From a virus: DNA of 40,928 nucleotides. Location of the stretch: IMG/VR virus record IMGVR_UViG_3300023179_000222, positions 1 to 40,928 of that record, one strand, 5' to 3'. The notes under the pieces were generated by a model that worked only from the letters and a program-made list of their open reading frames with translations, did no database searches and had not been told where the DNA came from. The translations under genes and the position numbers were made by a program. Below, piece by piece: positions 33,296-40,928 of the stretch (position 1 is its first letter; each line of letters opens with the position of its first letter).

Positions 33296-36200
33296 GTGGC
33301 AATATTAAGCGATTCTTTTAGTAGTTTTGAACTCACTACGCAAGGGAAGATGTCTGCTCATAATACGTTGCGGAGTGTTCCTGATTCTAGATCAATTTCA
33401 AAAATATCATCTCAGAGCGCATTGAGAAGTGTTTCTGATTCTAGATCAATTTCAAAAATATCATTTCGGAGCGAATTGAGAAGTGTTTCTGATTCTAGAT
33501 CAATTTCAAAAATATCATCTCAGAGCGCATTGAGAAGTGTTCCTGATTCTAGATCAATTTCAAAAATATCATCTCAGAGCGCATTGAGAAGTGTTCCTGA
33601 TTCTAGATCAATTTCAAAAATATCAAGAGAGGGTAGAAACACTCTAAAAGATGTAACTGACAATAGGGCTGTACCCTATCGTTTATCAAGATTCAATCCT
33701 ACCAGCAATCCTTCCGATTTTACACTCCAAGTTACTGGTCAAAGTGTAGATTCAAACACAAATCAATATCCAATTGATGCTTTATATACAGAATTAAGTC
33801 CAAATGAAGGATACTTATGGAATAAACTTTCTCAGACGATTCCATCAACAATAACTTTATATTTTGCAAAACAACCATCAATTAGATTTTATCCTGGTGA
33901 ATCAATAAGAATTAGAAACGTTAATAATTCATATTCTGAAATAGTAACAGTTACGAATTCAACTTTCAATTCTGTCACATACACTAGTTCAAATCTTATT
34001 CCAGAAACTTCAGGAACATTTATAGATTCTGGCTCTACTCTATACGGGCGGTTATATTTTAATGCCAATAATGCGTCTGATAGTTTTCAAAAATATTTTT
34101 ATTCCTTAATGATACCGGGATTGTATTTAAAAAAATATGTTAATAATATTGCTGATAACATTCCTGAAAGTATTAAAGTTGGAAAAATTAAAAATATAAC
34201 ACAATATAAAGGCATAAATGAGGTGCATAGTGTTGCACAGATTAAACCTTTGAAGGTTTCAGCCATATTTGAATTAAAAGATAATAGAAAAGTATATAAT
34301 TTTAAAATACCTTTTGCAGCAGCATCATTATTACATGATACAACAGTAACACTTTTATCTAAAAAATTATTAAAAATAAGAGATGTGCCCTTATATCTCA
34401 TAACAGAAAAAGTATCAAATATAAAATTTTATAACAATCAAATTTTAGATTATGAAAAAAATAGTAGAGGAATATTAGCTTTCACATATAAGTCTGTAGA
34501 TTTTTCTTTTGCAAATACCGTAACTACACTGACCAAATCTATATCGACACTTAAATCTACATCAGAAACACCTCAATCAAATTTTTTACAGAGAAAACTT
34601 TTTACGTTAAATTCTATCAGAGATAAAATTGAAAACATTAATTTTATCAATAAAGGACTTAAAGTCATTCAAGTTTCAGATAGACGGTCTGTAAATAAAA
34701 TTATTTTACCTTTAAAAGCAGTTCTAAGCACATACGGAACACCATATCGTGTAGATGCTTTGTATCTAAAGAGTCAAGTATCAACAAATGTAGCACCAAT
34801 CAATGCAAGAGAAAATTTGTACTATGCCACACTTGCTCCAGGTTTAAGGAACAAAGCAACTTATATTCATTCATCAAATTATGCATCATATAATACAAAT
34901 ATAAGTTCAAATAGAATTGAAAATTTCTATGATCAAAGTCTAGTATCCACAAATGTAGCACCTGTTAGCCCTAGAGAAGTGTTATATTATGTAAACTTGG
35001 CTAGAGGTCTAAGGAACAAAGCAACTTATATTCATTCATCATCATATGATTTTCAAAATGCCAATTTCAATTCAAATATAATTGAGAATTTCTATAATCA
35101 AAGTCTAGTATCCACAAATGTAGCACCTGTTAGCCCTAGAGAAGTGTTATATTATGTAAATCTAGCTAGAGGTTTAAGGAACAAAGCAACTTATATTCAT
35201 TCATCATCATATGATTTTCAAAATGCCAATTTCAATTCAAATATAATTGAGAATTTTTATTCTCAAAGTTTAGTTTCAACAAACGTAGCACCGACTAATG
35301 CAAGAGAAAATTTATATTATGCTAGTTTAGCTCCAGGAATAAGATCAAGCCTTTTATATCCCGCTTCAATAGATTATGCACATGTTGATTTCAATGTGAA
35401 TGTGGGAAGAGTGGCAAATTATACTCAAGTTAGAAGTATATCACTAAACACTTCTCTTATAGTACCGTCTTATTATGCTACAACAGATAATTTAAATAAT
35501 TATAATTTTTCTATTTTAATTACTGGTCAAAGTTTAGATTCAAGTATAAGTAGATACTCTCTGGATTCATTATATTTTGAATCGAGTACAAACGAAAATT
35601 ACATATGGAATAAATTATCACCGACATCAAGTGGAACAAAAACACTATATTTTGCAAACCAAACGGCCACAAGATTTAAAATTGGTGATACAATTAGAGT
35701 TTATAATAGAAATTCTGGTTACTCTGAGTTAATTAATTTAACAGGAGTGACTTCAAATTCTGTATCTTATACAAGTAATAACTTAATACCAGAAATTTCA
35801 GGAACATATATTGATCCTGGATCAGAATTCTACAATATTACGTTAGGCGGTTTAGCAACGGCGCCAAATGCAATAAAAAATTTGTATACAGCATTTTCCA
35901 CACCAGGAAAAAGGTCAACTAAATCATTTGGCTATGGATTGAATTCAGCAGCAAGCCCGTCTGAAATTTTTAAAAGTTATCATTTACTGAATAGAATAGC
36001 AGTTCTTAAATCTATTCCTCATTCTTCTAATCTGTATCATTTATCTAGATTCTCTCCAGATGGTAGATATGATGTGAGACTTGAAATTACAGGCCAAAGT
36101 TTAGATAGTTCAATAAAAACTGAAAATGTTGAAACGCTTTATATTGAAAATAGTTCAGATGAAGGTTACATTTGGACAGGAACTGTAGCATCAAATTCAT

Positions 36201-36703
36201 CTATAAAAACTCTTTATTTTAGCAATCAAAACTCCTTAAAGTTTAGTGTGGGTGAAGTTATAAGAATCAGAAATATTAATTCCGGCTATACAACTGATGT
36301 GATAGTCACTAACTGCACTTTCAATTCAGTGTCTTATACAAGTTCAAATTTATTACCAGAAATTTCAAGAACTTTTGTTGAATCTGGATCTTCTTTAATT
36401 CCACAATCAACTGTTAGAACAAATTTGGCGCCCACGAATCCAAGAGAAAGATTGTACTATGCTACAATGACGCCAGGATACAAAGCAAAATATATTTTGA
36501 ATGCCGGTTATTCAAGTTTGATATATAACTATAATGTCGCAAGTATATTAGGGAAAAGAACAAATCCTAATGTTTATTTTTCAGTGGGAAGCGTGTTTTA
36601 CGGTAAAATAGATAAATTTATAGTCGGAGATTTTAAAAAAGGTTCAAATAAAATGCAAGATATGGCTGCAACTAAAAAGGCGCCTATTCAATTTTGGAGT
36701 TAA
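33296..36703 (+). CDS. Repeat-rich virion-type protein (1135 aa), GTG start
   Basis: Unrecognised. The start is GTG 33296, with AGGT 8 nt upstream; ATG 33350 is an alternative that would drop 18 residues. Residues ~25-110 are five 18-residue repeats (LRSVPDSRSISKISSQSA). Three copies of a ~100-residue beta domain (DFTLQVTGQSVDSNTNQYPI, LYFAKQPSIRFYPGESIRIR, TYTSSNLIPETSGTFID pattern) lie near residues 145-250, 740-845 and 920-1030. Between them are four 55-residue repeats (SLVSTNVAPVSPREVLYYV, LARGLRNKATYIHSSSYD). The composition suggests a flexible multi-domain surface protein. It begins only 14 nt after a terminator and I see no late box in between. Confidence 0.65.
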   Translation: MAILSDSFSSFELTTQGKMSAHNTLRSVPDSRSISKISSQSALRSVSDSRSISKISFRSELRSVSDSRSISKISSQSALRSVPDSRSISKISSQSALRSVPDSRSISKISREGRNTLKDVTDNRAVPYRLSRFNPTSNPSDFTLQVTGQSVDSNTNQYPIDALYTELSPNEGYLWNKLSQTIPSTITLYFAKQPSIRFYPGESIRIRNVNNSYSEIVTVTNSTFNSVTYTSSNLIPETSGTFIDSGSTLYGRLYFNANNASDSFQKYFYSLMIPGLYLKKYVNNIADNIPESIKVGKIKNITQYKGINEVHSVAQIKPLKVSAIFELKDNRKVYNFKIPFAAASLLHDTTVTLLSKKLLKIRDVPLYLITEKVSNIKFYNNQILDYEKNSRGILAFTYKSVDFSFANTVTTLTKSISTLKSTSETPQSNFLQRKLFTLNSIRDKIENINFINKGLKVIQVSDRRSVNKIILPLKAVLSTYGTPYRVDALYLKSQVSTNVAPINARENLYYATLAPGLRNKATYIHSSNYASYNTNISSNRIENFYDQSLVSTNVAPVSPREVLYYVNLARGLRNKATYIHSSSYDFQNANFNSNIIENFYNQSLVSTNVAPVSPREVLYYVNLARGLRNKATYIHSSSYDFQNANFNSNIIENFYSQSLVSTNVAPTNARENLYYASLAPGIRSSLLYPASIDYAHVDFNVNVGRVANYTQVRSISLNTSLIVPSYYATTDNLNNYNFSILITGQSLDSSISRYSLDSLYFESSTNENYIWNKLSPTSSGTKTLYFANQTATRFKIGDTIRVYNRNSGYSELINLTGVTSNSVSYTSNNLIPEISGTYIDPGSEFYNITLGGLATAPNAIKNLYTAFSTPGKRSTKSFGYGLNSAASPSEIFKSYHLLNRIAVLKSIPHSSNLYHLSRFSPDGRYDVRLEITGQSLDSSIKTENVETLYIENSSDEGYIWTGTVASNSSIKTLYFSNQNSLKFSVGEVIRIRNINSGYTTDVIVTNCTFNSVSYTSSNLLPEISRTFVESGSSLIPQSTVRTNLAPTNPRERLYYATMTPGYKAKYILNAGYSSLIYNYNVASILGKRTNPNVYFSVGSVFYGKIDKFIVGDFKKGSNKMQDMAATKKAPIQFWS
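33368..33625 (+). repeat. 54-bp tandem repeat, about 4.8 units
   Basis: Units begin at 33368, 33422, 33476, 33530 and 33584, each starting TTG(C/A)G and encoding an 18-residue Ser/Arg/Ile repeat. The core CTAGATCAATTTCAAAAATA is identical in all five. Codon-level identity indicates recent expansion. Confidence 0.93.
34769..35428 (+). repeat. 165-bp tandem repeat, four units
   Basis: 55-codon units begin near 34769, 34934, 35099 and 35264. Units 2 and 3 are almost identical (a few silent changes such as AACTTGGC versus AATCTAGC), while units 1 and 4 are diverged, so the central pair is a recent duplication inside an older array. Confidence 0.88.
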
Positions 36704-36707
36704 ATTA

Positions 36708-36715
36708 TATAAATA
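36708..36715 (+). promoter_or_regulatory. Late promoter TATAAATA
   Basis: A perfect late box directly after the 1135-aa gene and 30 nt before the likely start of the next small gene. Confidence 0.65.
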
Positions 36716-36744
36716 GATAATAACGTTTTATGAAAGGATTTTTT

Positions 36745-36972
36745 ATGTATGAAGAGTTAAACAAAATATTTCCAAATCAATGGTGGTTCTATGAAGTTGT
36801 CGGATTAAATATCAACGAGGCTATGGATCGGTGTGCTAGGATGACGGGTGATCAGGCCCATGTAATTAACTTCCAAAACAAAATTATTTTTGCATCCGTC
36901 AATGAAATAGGAAATGATAACAGTTGGCTTAATTTGATAGGCGGTCCATCACCAGAAGAAATCTCAGAATAA
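36745..36972 (+). CDS. Small protein of unknown function (75 aa)
   Basis: MYEELNKIFPNQWWFYEVVG onward. ATG 36745 is preferred because GAAAGGA lies 5-6 nt upstream; the earlier in-frame ATG 36730 would place that site inside the coding sequence. It is a compact soluble protein with WW and FYEVVG near the start, ending SPEEISE. No family recognised. It follows a late promoter and precedes the 967-aa structural gene by 10 nt, so it is probably a minor virion or assembly protein for that neighbour. Confidence 0.6.
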   Translation: MYEELNKIFPNQWWFYEVVGLNINEAMDRCARMTGDQAHVINFQNKIIFASVNEIGNDNSWLNLIGGPSPEEISE

Positions 36973-36982
36973 GAGTAAAATT

Positions 36983-39886
36983 ATGTCAAAACGTATCATA
37001 AATGAATCTTATACTTTTACTCCTAGCACAAGGACAGTAATTATAAGAAATAAAGGAATTAAAAGAGAAAAACTTATTCTCATCATTAATGCTAGAACTA
37101 ATACGGTAATTTATAATTTTACTGATCCTTCATTAGGAGCATCAACGTACACCATTTCATCAACTCCTGAAGCTGAATCTACGACGATTGTTCTCACTTA
37201 TGATACGCAAACTGCTGGAATGAGTTCAACTGATCCCTTAAGTATCATTGTCGATGAAGTAAATAATATTATGTTTCCTGCTGATCCGTACAGAGATCCA
37301 GTTGAAAAGATGAGAATAAGCACACCGCAATCACTCATTGATACCGACTTTGAATACGGCAATCAATCAACAAAATGGGAAACCATAGCACTTACAAATA
37401 ATAGACCATCAGCATTTTATGATCCGACGCAGGGTATCAGCGGAAATAGTACAACATTGTCACTTCCGAATTCTGTGCCAGGAACGTACCAAATCACAAA
37501 CATTGTAGGAAATGGTACAAGATTAGTTACTGTTTCTATCAATAACACGACTGGTATAACGACAAGCACACCCGTTTACATTCAAGATGCTACAGATCAG
37601 ACTGCTAATGGTTGGTATCTTCCTTATACCGTTACAACCAATACAAGTTTTACATATTATGCAAGAGCAAACGTAACAAACGCTTCAATTTTTGACACGA
37701 CAAAAACTTATGTTTTTGTGGGTGCTTTTTATACGGGCGCACCAATACCAGCAGCAACTAATGCTATTACTTATGTGGGTGATACTGTTACAGTTACAAC
37801 AACAGAAGCTCACGGTTTGACTCCAGGTCAAGCAATTTATATTATAGGGACGACAGCAACGACAAATCCACCTAACGGAGCATGGTATGTCCAAAGAGTT
37901 CCTGCATCAAATCAATTTATCTTTACTGTAACTGGAGGATTACCTGGTTCAATTACAGGAACAATTACCTCAGTTTTAAATGCAAGTGTTTATGCTAGAA
38001 CTTGGGGTTCAAGTATCCATAGAGCGTTTGATGGTGGTGTTGCATTTACAGCGGGTTATCCATATCATGGAAATCAAATGATTCGCCAAACACGAAGATA
38101 TTTTAGATATCAGTCAGGTAAAGGTATTCAGTTTTCTACAGGTTCAAACATATGTGCGCCATGGCAAGTAGAAAGTATAACTGCTTCTGGAACTACCGTT
38201 ACTGTTACAACAAAATATATTCATAATGTAGGAATTGGAGCAGTAGTTAAAATTTCAGGTGCAACGCAAACAGAATACAACGGAAATTTCACAGTAACAT
38301 CAATTCCTAGCGATACAACTTTAACTTATACCGCTTTATCAGCGCCTTCAGTAAGCCCTGCAACAACAACAACCGGTCTAGTGGCACAACCGTATCAATG
38401 GTACGGTGCTAAAGTCAAAACTGGTATGTTTGATAGTCAAAATGGTCTATTTTTTGAATATGACGGCCAACAATTGTATGCAGTAAGACGTTCAAGCATA
38501 TTTCAGCTTCCTGGATATGTATCCACGATTGCACAAGGCAGTCAAACAGTTACTGGAATAGGAACGACTTGGTCGCAATATTTAAGTCCTGGCGAATATA
38601 TCGTTCTAAGAGGTATGTCGTATAAAGTATTAAGTATTGAAAGCAATACTTCTATGACAATTTATCCTGACTATAAAGGAACATCGTTAACTGGCGCAAA
38701 CAGAGCGATGGTAACGAAAACCGTTGATACAAGAATTCCACAAAGTCAATGGAACATGGACCGAATGGATGGTACAGGACCATCAGGAAACGTCTTAGAT
38801 ATTACTAAAATGCAAATGTGGTTTATTGACTACTCTTGGTACGGTGCTGGTGTAGCACGTTTTGGCGTAAGAGACCAAAAAGGTGATATTACTTATTGTC
38901 ATCGATTTGTACACGGCAATAATCAAGTAGAAGCATACATGCGTTCAGGCAACTTACCTGCTCGATATGAAGTAGATACAATGCATCCTTACACAAAAAC
39001 AACTGCGACAGTTAATACAGGAGATACGTCAATTGGTGTTACAACAACTGATGGTTTTCCGTCATCTGGCGCCCTAATATTAAAAGCGCCAGGCACATCT
39101 GGTGCTATGGAAGTAGTAACATATTCAGGCAAAACTTCAGCATCATTTACGGGTGTAACAAGAGCAGTAACAAATTTAACTGGTCCAGGTAGTCAGACAG
39201 GCATGGGCGGCGCATCAACAGCACAAACATTTACATATTCGGCAACAGCACCAATTTCTGTAGAATTTTGGGGGCCGCAGTGTGCAGATACCATTAGTCA
39301 CTGGGGATCATCTGTTATAATGGACGGTAGATTTGATGATGATAAATCATTTCTATTTAATTACGGAACATTAGCATCATACTCTGCAACCACATCAGGA
39401 ACAAGATATGCAGTTTTCAGTATTCGATTATCGCCTTCAGTCGATAGTGGTTTAACTGGTACAATAGGTCAAAGAGAAGTTATTAATCGTATGCAGTTAC
39501 AGCCGCATAGTATGGGTGTTATCGCCACAAGTTTTCCTGTTCGTGTAGAATTATTATTAAATGCACGAATTAGCGGAGGTACTTTTGTTCCTGTTGGCGG
39601 TTCAAGTTTATCACAGCGATGCGATCATACGAACGCCCATACAGTTTCTGGTGGCGAAAGTATTTTAACATTTTTTGCTCCAGCGGGCAGTTTTAACTCA
39701 TTTGATTTAACTAAAGTTCGTGACATTGGCAATTCTATACTTGGAGGTGGCAATTCATTTAACTATCCAACCGCGGATACAAACAAATATCCAGACGGCC
39801 CAGATACATTAACAATTACCGTTACTCCAATTGGTGGCACTGCGACAGTTCTTGCTCGTATGAACTGGACTGAGGCTCAAGCGTAA
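36983..39886 (+). CDS. Conserved large virion structural protein (967 aa)
   Basis: The N-terminus (IINESYTFTPSTRTVIIRNK, then NTVIYNFTDPSLGASTYT, DPLSIIVDEVNN, TPQSLIDTDFEYGNQSTKWE) is one I recall as conserved in structural proteins of marine T4-like phages. The middle has repeated TGITTSTPVYIQ / HGLTPGQAIYIIG-type beta segments and one copy of the shared module (STIAQGSQTVTGIGTTWSQY, LSPGEYIVLRG) at about 38512-38690. The C-terminal half (~residues 500-967) contains RIPQSQWNMDRMDGTGPSG and QMWFIDYSWYGAGVARFGVR, a distinct conserved domain. Probably a head- or tail-attached surface protein; no enzyme motif seen. Confidence 0.7.
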   Translation: MSKRIINESYTFTPSTRTVIIRNKGIKREKLILIINARTNTVIYNFTDPSLGASTYTISSTPEAESTTIVLTYDTQTAGMSSTDPLSIIVDEVNNIMFPADPYRDPVEKMRISTPQSLIDTDFEYGNQSTKWETIALTNNRPSAFYDPTQGISGNSTTLSLPNSVPGTYQITNIVGNGTRLVTVSINNTTGITTSTPVYIQDATDQTANGWYLPYTVTTNTSFTYYARANVTNASIFDTTKTYVFVGAFYTGAPIPAATNAITYVGDTVTVTTTEAHGLTPGQAIYIIGTTATTNPPNGAWYVQRVPASNQFIFTVTGGLPGSITGTITSVLNASVYARTWGSSIHRAFDGGVAFTAGYPYHGNQMIRQTRRYFRYQSGKGIQFSTGSNICAPWQVESITASGTTVTVTTKYIHNVGIGAVVKISGATQTEYNGNFTVTSIPSDTTLTYTALSAPSVSPATTTTGLVAQPYQWYGAKVKTGMFDSQNGLFFEYDGQQLYAVRRSSIFQLPGYVSTIAQGSQTVTGIGTTWSQYLSPGEYIVLRGMSYKVLSIESNTSMTIYPDYKGTSLTGANRAMVTKTVDTRIPQSQWNMDRMDGTGPSGNVLDITKMQMWFIDYSWYGAGVARFGVRDQKGDITYCHRFVHGNNQVEAYMRSGNLPARYEVDTMHPYTKTTATVNTGDTSIGVTTTDGFPSSGALILKAPGTSGAMEVVTYSGKTSASFTGVTRAVTNLTGPGSQTGMGGASTAQTFTYSATAPISVEFWGPQCADTISHWGSSVIMDGRFDDDKSFLFNYGTLASYSATTSGTRYAVFSIRLSPSVDSGLTGTIGQREVINRMQLQPHSMGVIATSFPVRVELLLNARISGGTFVPVGGSSLSQRCDHTNAHTVSGGESILTFFAPAGSFNSFDLTKVRDIGNSILGGGNSFNYPTADTNKYPDGPDTLTITVTPIGGTATVLARMNWTEAQA

Positions 39887-39892
39887 TACAAT

Positions 39893-39900
39893 TATAAATA
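39893..39900 (+). promoter_or_regulatory. Late promoter TATAAATA for the prohead genes
   Basis: A perfect late box in the 29-nt gap between the 967-aa gene and the gp67-like gene. Confidence 0.7.
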
Positions 39901-39915
39901 TAGGTAAAAAACATA

Positions 39916-40140
39916 ATGGATCATATAAAAAATGCTATAGAATTCGCAGCACAATCAAAAGCAATTGATTTTAAAGATTCTATTTACAGTGCGCTTGCTG
40001 ATAAAATACAAGATGCATTGTTATTAAAAAAAATGGAAATAGGATCAAAAATACTTTCAGAACCAGAAGAATCTGAAATTGAAGATTCAGAATCATCAAA
40101 TCAAATAGACACCGAGGAAAATGTCGATGAAAACCTTTAA
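39916..40140 (+). CDS. 67: Prohead core protein gp67-like
   Basis: 74 aa, similar in size to T4 gp67 (80 aa). The N-terminal half is helical (MDHIKNAIEFAAQSKAIDFK, then ALADKIQDALLLKKMEIGSK) and the C-terminal third is strongly acidic (EPEESEIEDSESS, DTEENVDENL), the same architecture as gp67, which is cleaved to internal peptides during head maturation. The position downstream of the portal gene fits T4 (gp20, gp67, gp68, gp21). Short and low-complexity, so family assignment relies on architecture and synteny. Confidence 0.6.
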   Translation: MDHIKNAIEFAAQSKAIDFKDSIYSALADKIQDALLLKKMEIGSKILSEPEESEIEDSESSNQIDTEENVDENL

Positions 40141-40684
40141 ATCTTATATTTCAGAGATTGAACAAGTTGATGAAGAACCGGGTTCACAAAGTCATCAAGC
40201 AAAAACAACTCTGAAGCATATCAAACCAGGCACAATTAGACAGAATCGTGGCGACAAAGCTGACGCTGCAAAAATAAAACCTGGCACCAGCGACTATGCG
40301 TCAAGACATGCTATGTTAACTAGAGCAAAGAAAGAAGGCCGTTTGAAAGAAGATCAGCAAGTTGATGAAGCAGATTTCACTAAACAACAAACAAAAATGG
40401 CTCACACCATTGGTAAAGAATTTGAGAAAAAAGGTGTTGGTGACAAATATAAAGGTGGTCCATATGCAGTTGCATCAGCGATGGTGCGTGATAAACCTGA
40501 AGCAGCAGCAAAGGCATACAAGACAATTAAAGGCAAAATGAAAGAACAATCTGAAGTTGAGGCGCTTTTCAATCTTTATAACGAGTTAACTGAAGAAAAT
40601 CAAGAAATCTTCATGTTGCAATTGGAAGAGAATCCAGAAGCACTGATTGATTTCATTAATTCATTGGAAGACACAAATGGCTGA
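40127..40684 (+). CDS. Putative prohead/scaffold-region protein (gp68 position)
   Basis: 185 aa from ATG 40127 (MKTFKSYISEIEQVDEEPGS). GAGGA lies 8 nt before this ATG but only 2 nt before the in-frame ATG 40121, so 40127 is preferred. It overlaps the gp67-like gene by 14 nt. Highly charged and helical: two KPGT segments (IKPGTIRQNRGDK, IKPGTSDYASRH), a middle KYKGGPYAVASAMVRDKP segment, and an acidic helical C-terminus. The position corresponds to T4 gp68, but length and sequence do not let me confirm homology. The MKTFxxYxxE start is common in small prohead-region proteins of environmental T4-like phages (recalled). Confidence 0.6.
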   Translation: MKTFKSYISEIEQVDEEPGSQSHQAKTTLKHIKPGTIRQNRGDKADAAKIKPGTSDYASRHAMLTRAKKEGRLKEDQQVDEADFTKQQTKMAHTIGKEFEKKGVGDKYKGGPYAVASAMVRDKPEAAAKAYKTIKGKMKEQSEVEALFNLYNELTEENQEIFMLQLEENPEALIDFINSLEDTNG

Positions 40685-40928
40685 TACAGTAACATCACAA
40701 AAATTAAAGGATCATGCAACAGCGTGGGCGTATAAATTTACGAATATTTCTGATGGAACTGGCGAAACAAATGTTGTAAAAGTGAGTGCAAATACATTGG
40801 TTGCTTCAGACGGAGATGGTTCATCACAACGATTGACAATTAATAAAATATTCTGGAATGTAAGTTCTGGTACAACTCCGACATATACTCCAAGAGTTAA
40901 TTTGCTTTGGAGAGGATCAACAAATACG
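40677..40928 (+). CDS. N-terminal part of an unknown virion-type protein (runs off window)
   Basis: ATG 40677 opens an uninterrupted 84-codon frame to the window end: MADTVTSQKLKDHATAWAYK, then FTNISDGTGETNVVKVSAN. GGAAG lies ~8 nt upstream within the preceding gene, which it overlaps by 8 nt. The FTNISDGTGE-x-x-V-x-KV pattern is one I recall from small conserved structural proteins of marine T4-like phages. The rest of the gene is needed for a call. Confidence 0.65.
   Translation, partial: MADTVTSQKLKDHATAWAYKFTNISDGTGETNVVKVSANTLVASDGDGSSQRLTINKIFWNVSSGTTPTYTPRVNLLWRGSTNT

Noticed and set aside
33368-33625. Possible CRISPR array or replication iterons
   Set aside because: 54-bp contiguous units without spacers that keep the reading frame of a virion-type protein; no AT-rich unwinding region or replication gene nearby.
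1-40928. tRNA or other structured RNA genes
   Set aside because: I saw no cloverleaf with a GTTCRA-type T arm in the few intergenic gaps; a tRNAscan-SE run would be needed to exclude one fully.

Overview
This window is part of the genome of a T4-type contractile-tailed bacteriophage (Caudoviricetes, myovirus morphology). It is AT-rich, almost fully coding, and carries the T4 virion genes in the T4 order on the + strand: end of gp8, fibre/baseplate genes, gp13, gp14, gp15, gp16, gp17, gp18, gp19, gp20, then a probable gp67. The DUF4815-type giant structural protein and the collagen-like and module-repeat fibres resemble marine or freshwater T4-like phages more than coliphage T4. The host cannot be read from the sequence, and I saw no tRNA, integrase, photosynthesis gene or CRISPR array.

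Layout. (1) 2-12704: the C-terminus of baseplate wedge gp8, a 2053-aa DUF4815-type baseplate/tail protein, a small coiled-coil protein, an S74 self-cleaving tail fibre, two cysteine-rich putative adhesins (one of 1138 aa with about 108 Cys), and a small fibre-assembly-like protein ending in seven 15-bp tandem repeats. (2) 12776-17228: a non-virion glycan module. A GT9-like glycosyltransferase and a NodU/CmcH/TobZ-type carbamoyltransferase lie on +. A HAD (GmhB-like) pseudophosphatase, a broken second HAD and a cupin lie on -. The module holds a recombination scar: a 45-codon copy of the gp13 5' end is fused into the truncated second HAD. (3) 17347-26722: neck (gp13, gp14), tail completion (gp15), terminase small and large (gp16, gp17), sheath (gp18), two tube paralogues (gp19-like) and portal (gp20). 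(4) 26703-39886: about 13 kb of large fibre or surface genes between portal and prohead core, namely a collagen-like fibre and three giant modular proteins. (5) 39916-40928: gp67-like prohead core protein, a second small prohead-region protein, and the start of a further gene cut by the window edge.

Regulation. T4 late-promoter boxes (TATAAATA or CATAAATA) precede most late transcription units and often overlap the stop codon of the gene before. The minus-strand genes of the glycan module instead have good sigma70-like promoters, and these are interleaved with the late promoters facing the other way. Terminators lie at 15478-15503 (between convergent genes) and 33248-33282. Ahead of the portal gene, a terminator-type hairpin and a mutually exclusive alternative hairpin sit directly after a late box, which looks like an attenuator.

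Most unusual: the intact HAD protein has lost every catalytic motif while its catalytically normal paralogue is the broken one; the extremely Cys-rich virion-type protein; the possible attenuator before gp20; and one beta-rich module (consensus GTxFxxxLxxGDxI) occurring about ten times in four different virion proteins, including inside the tail sheath.
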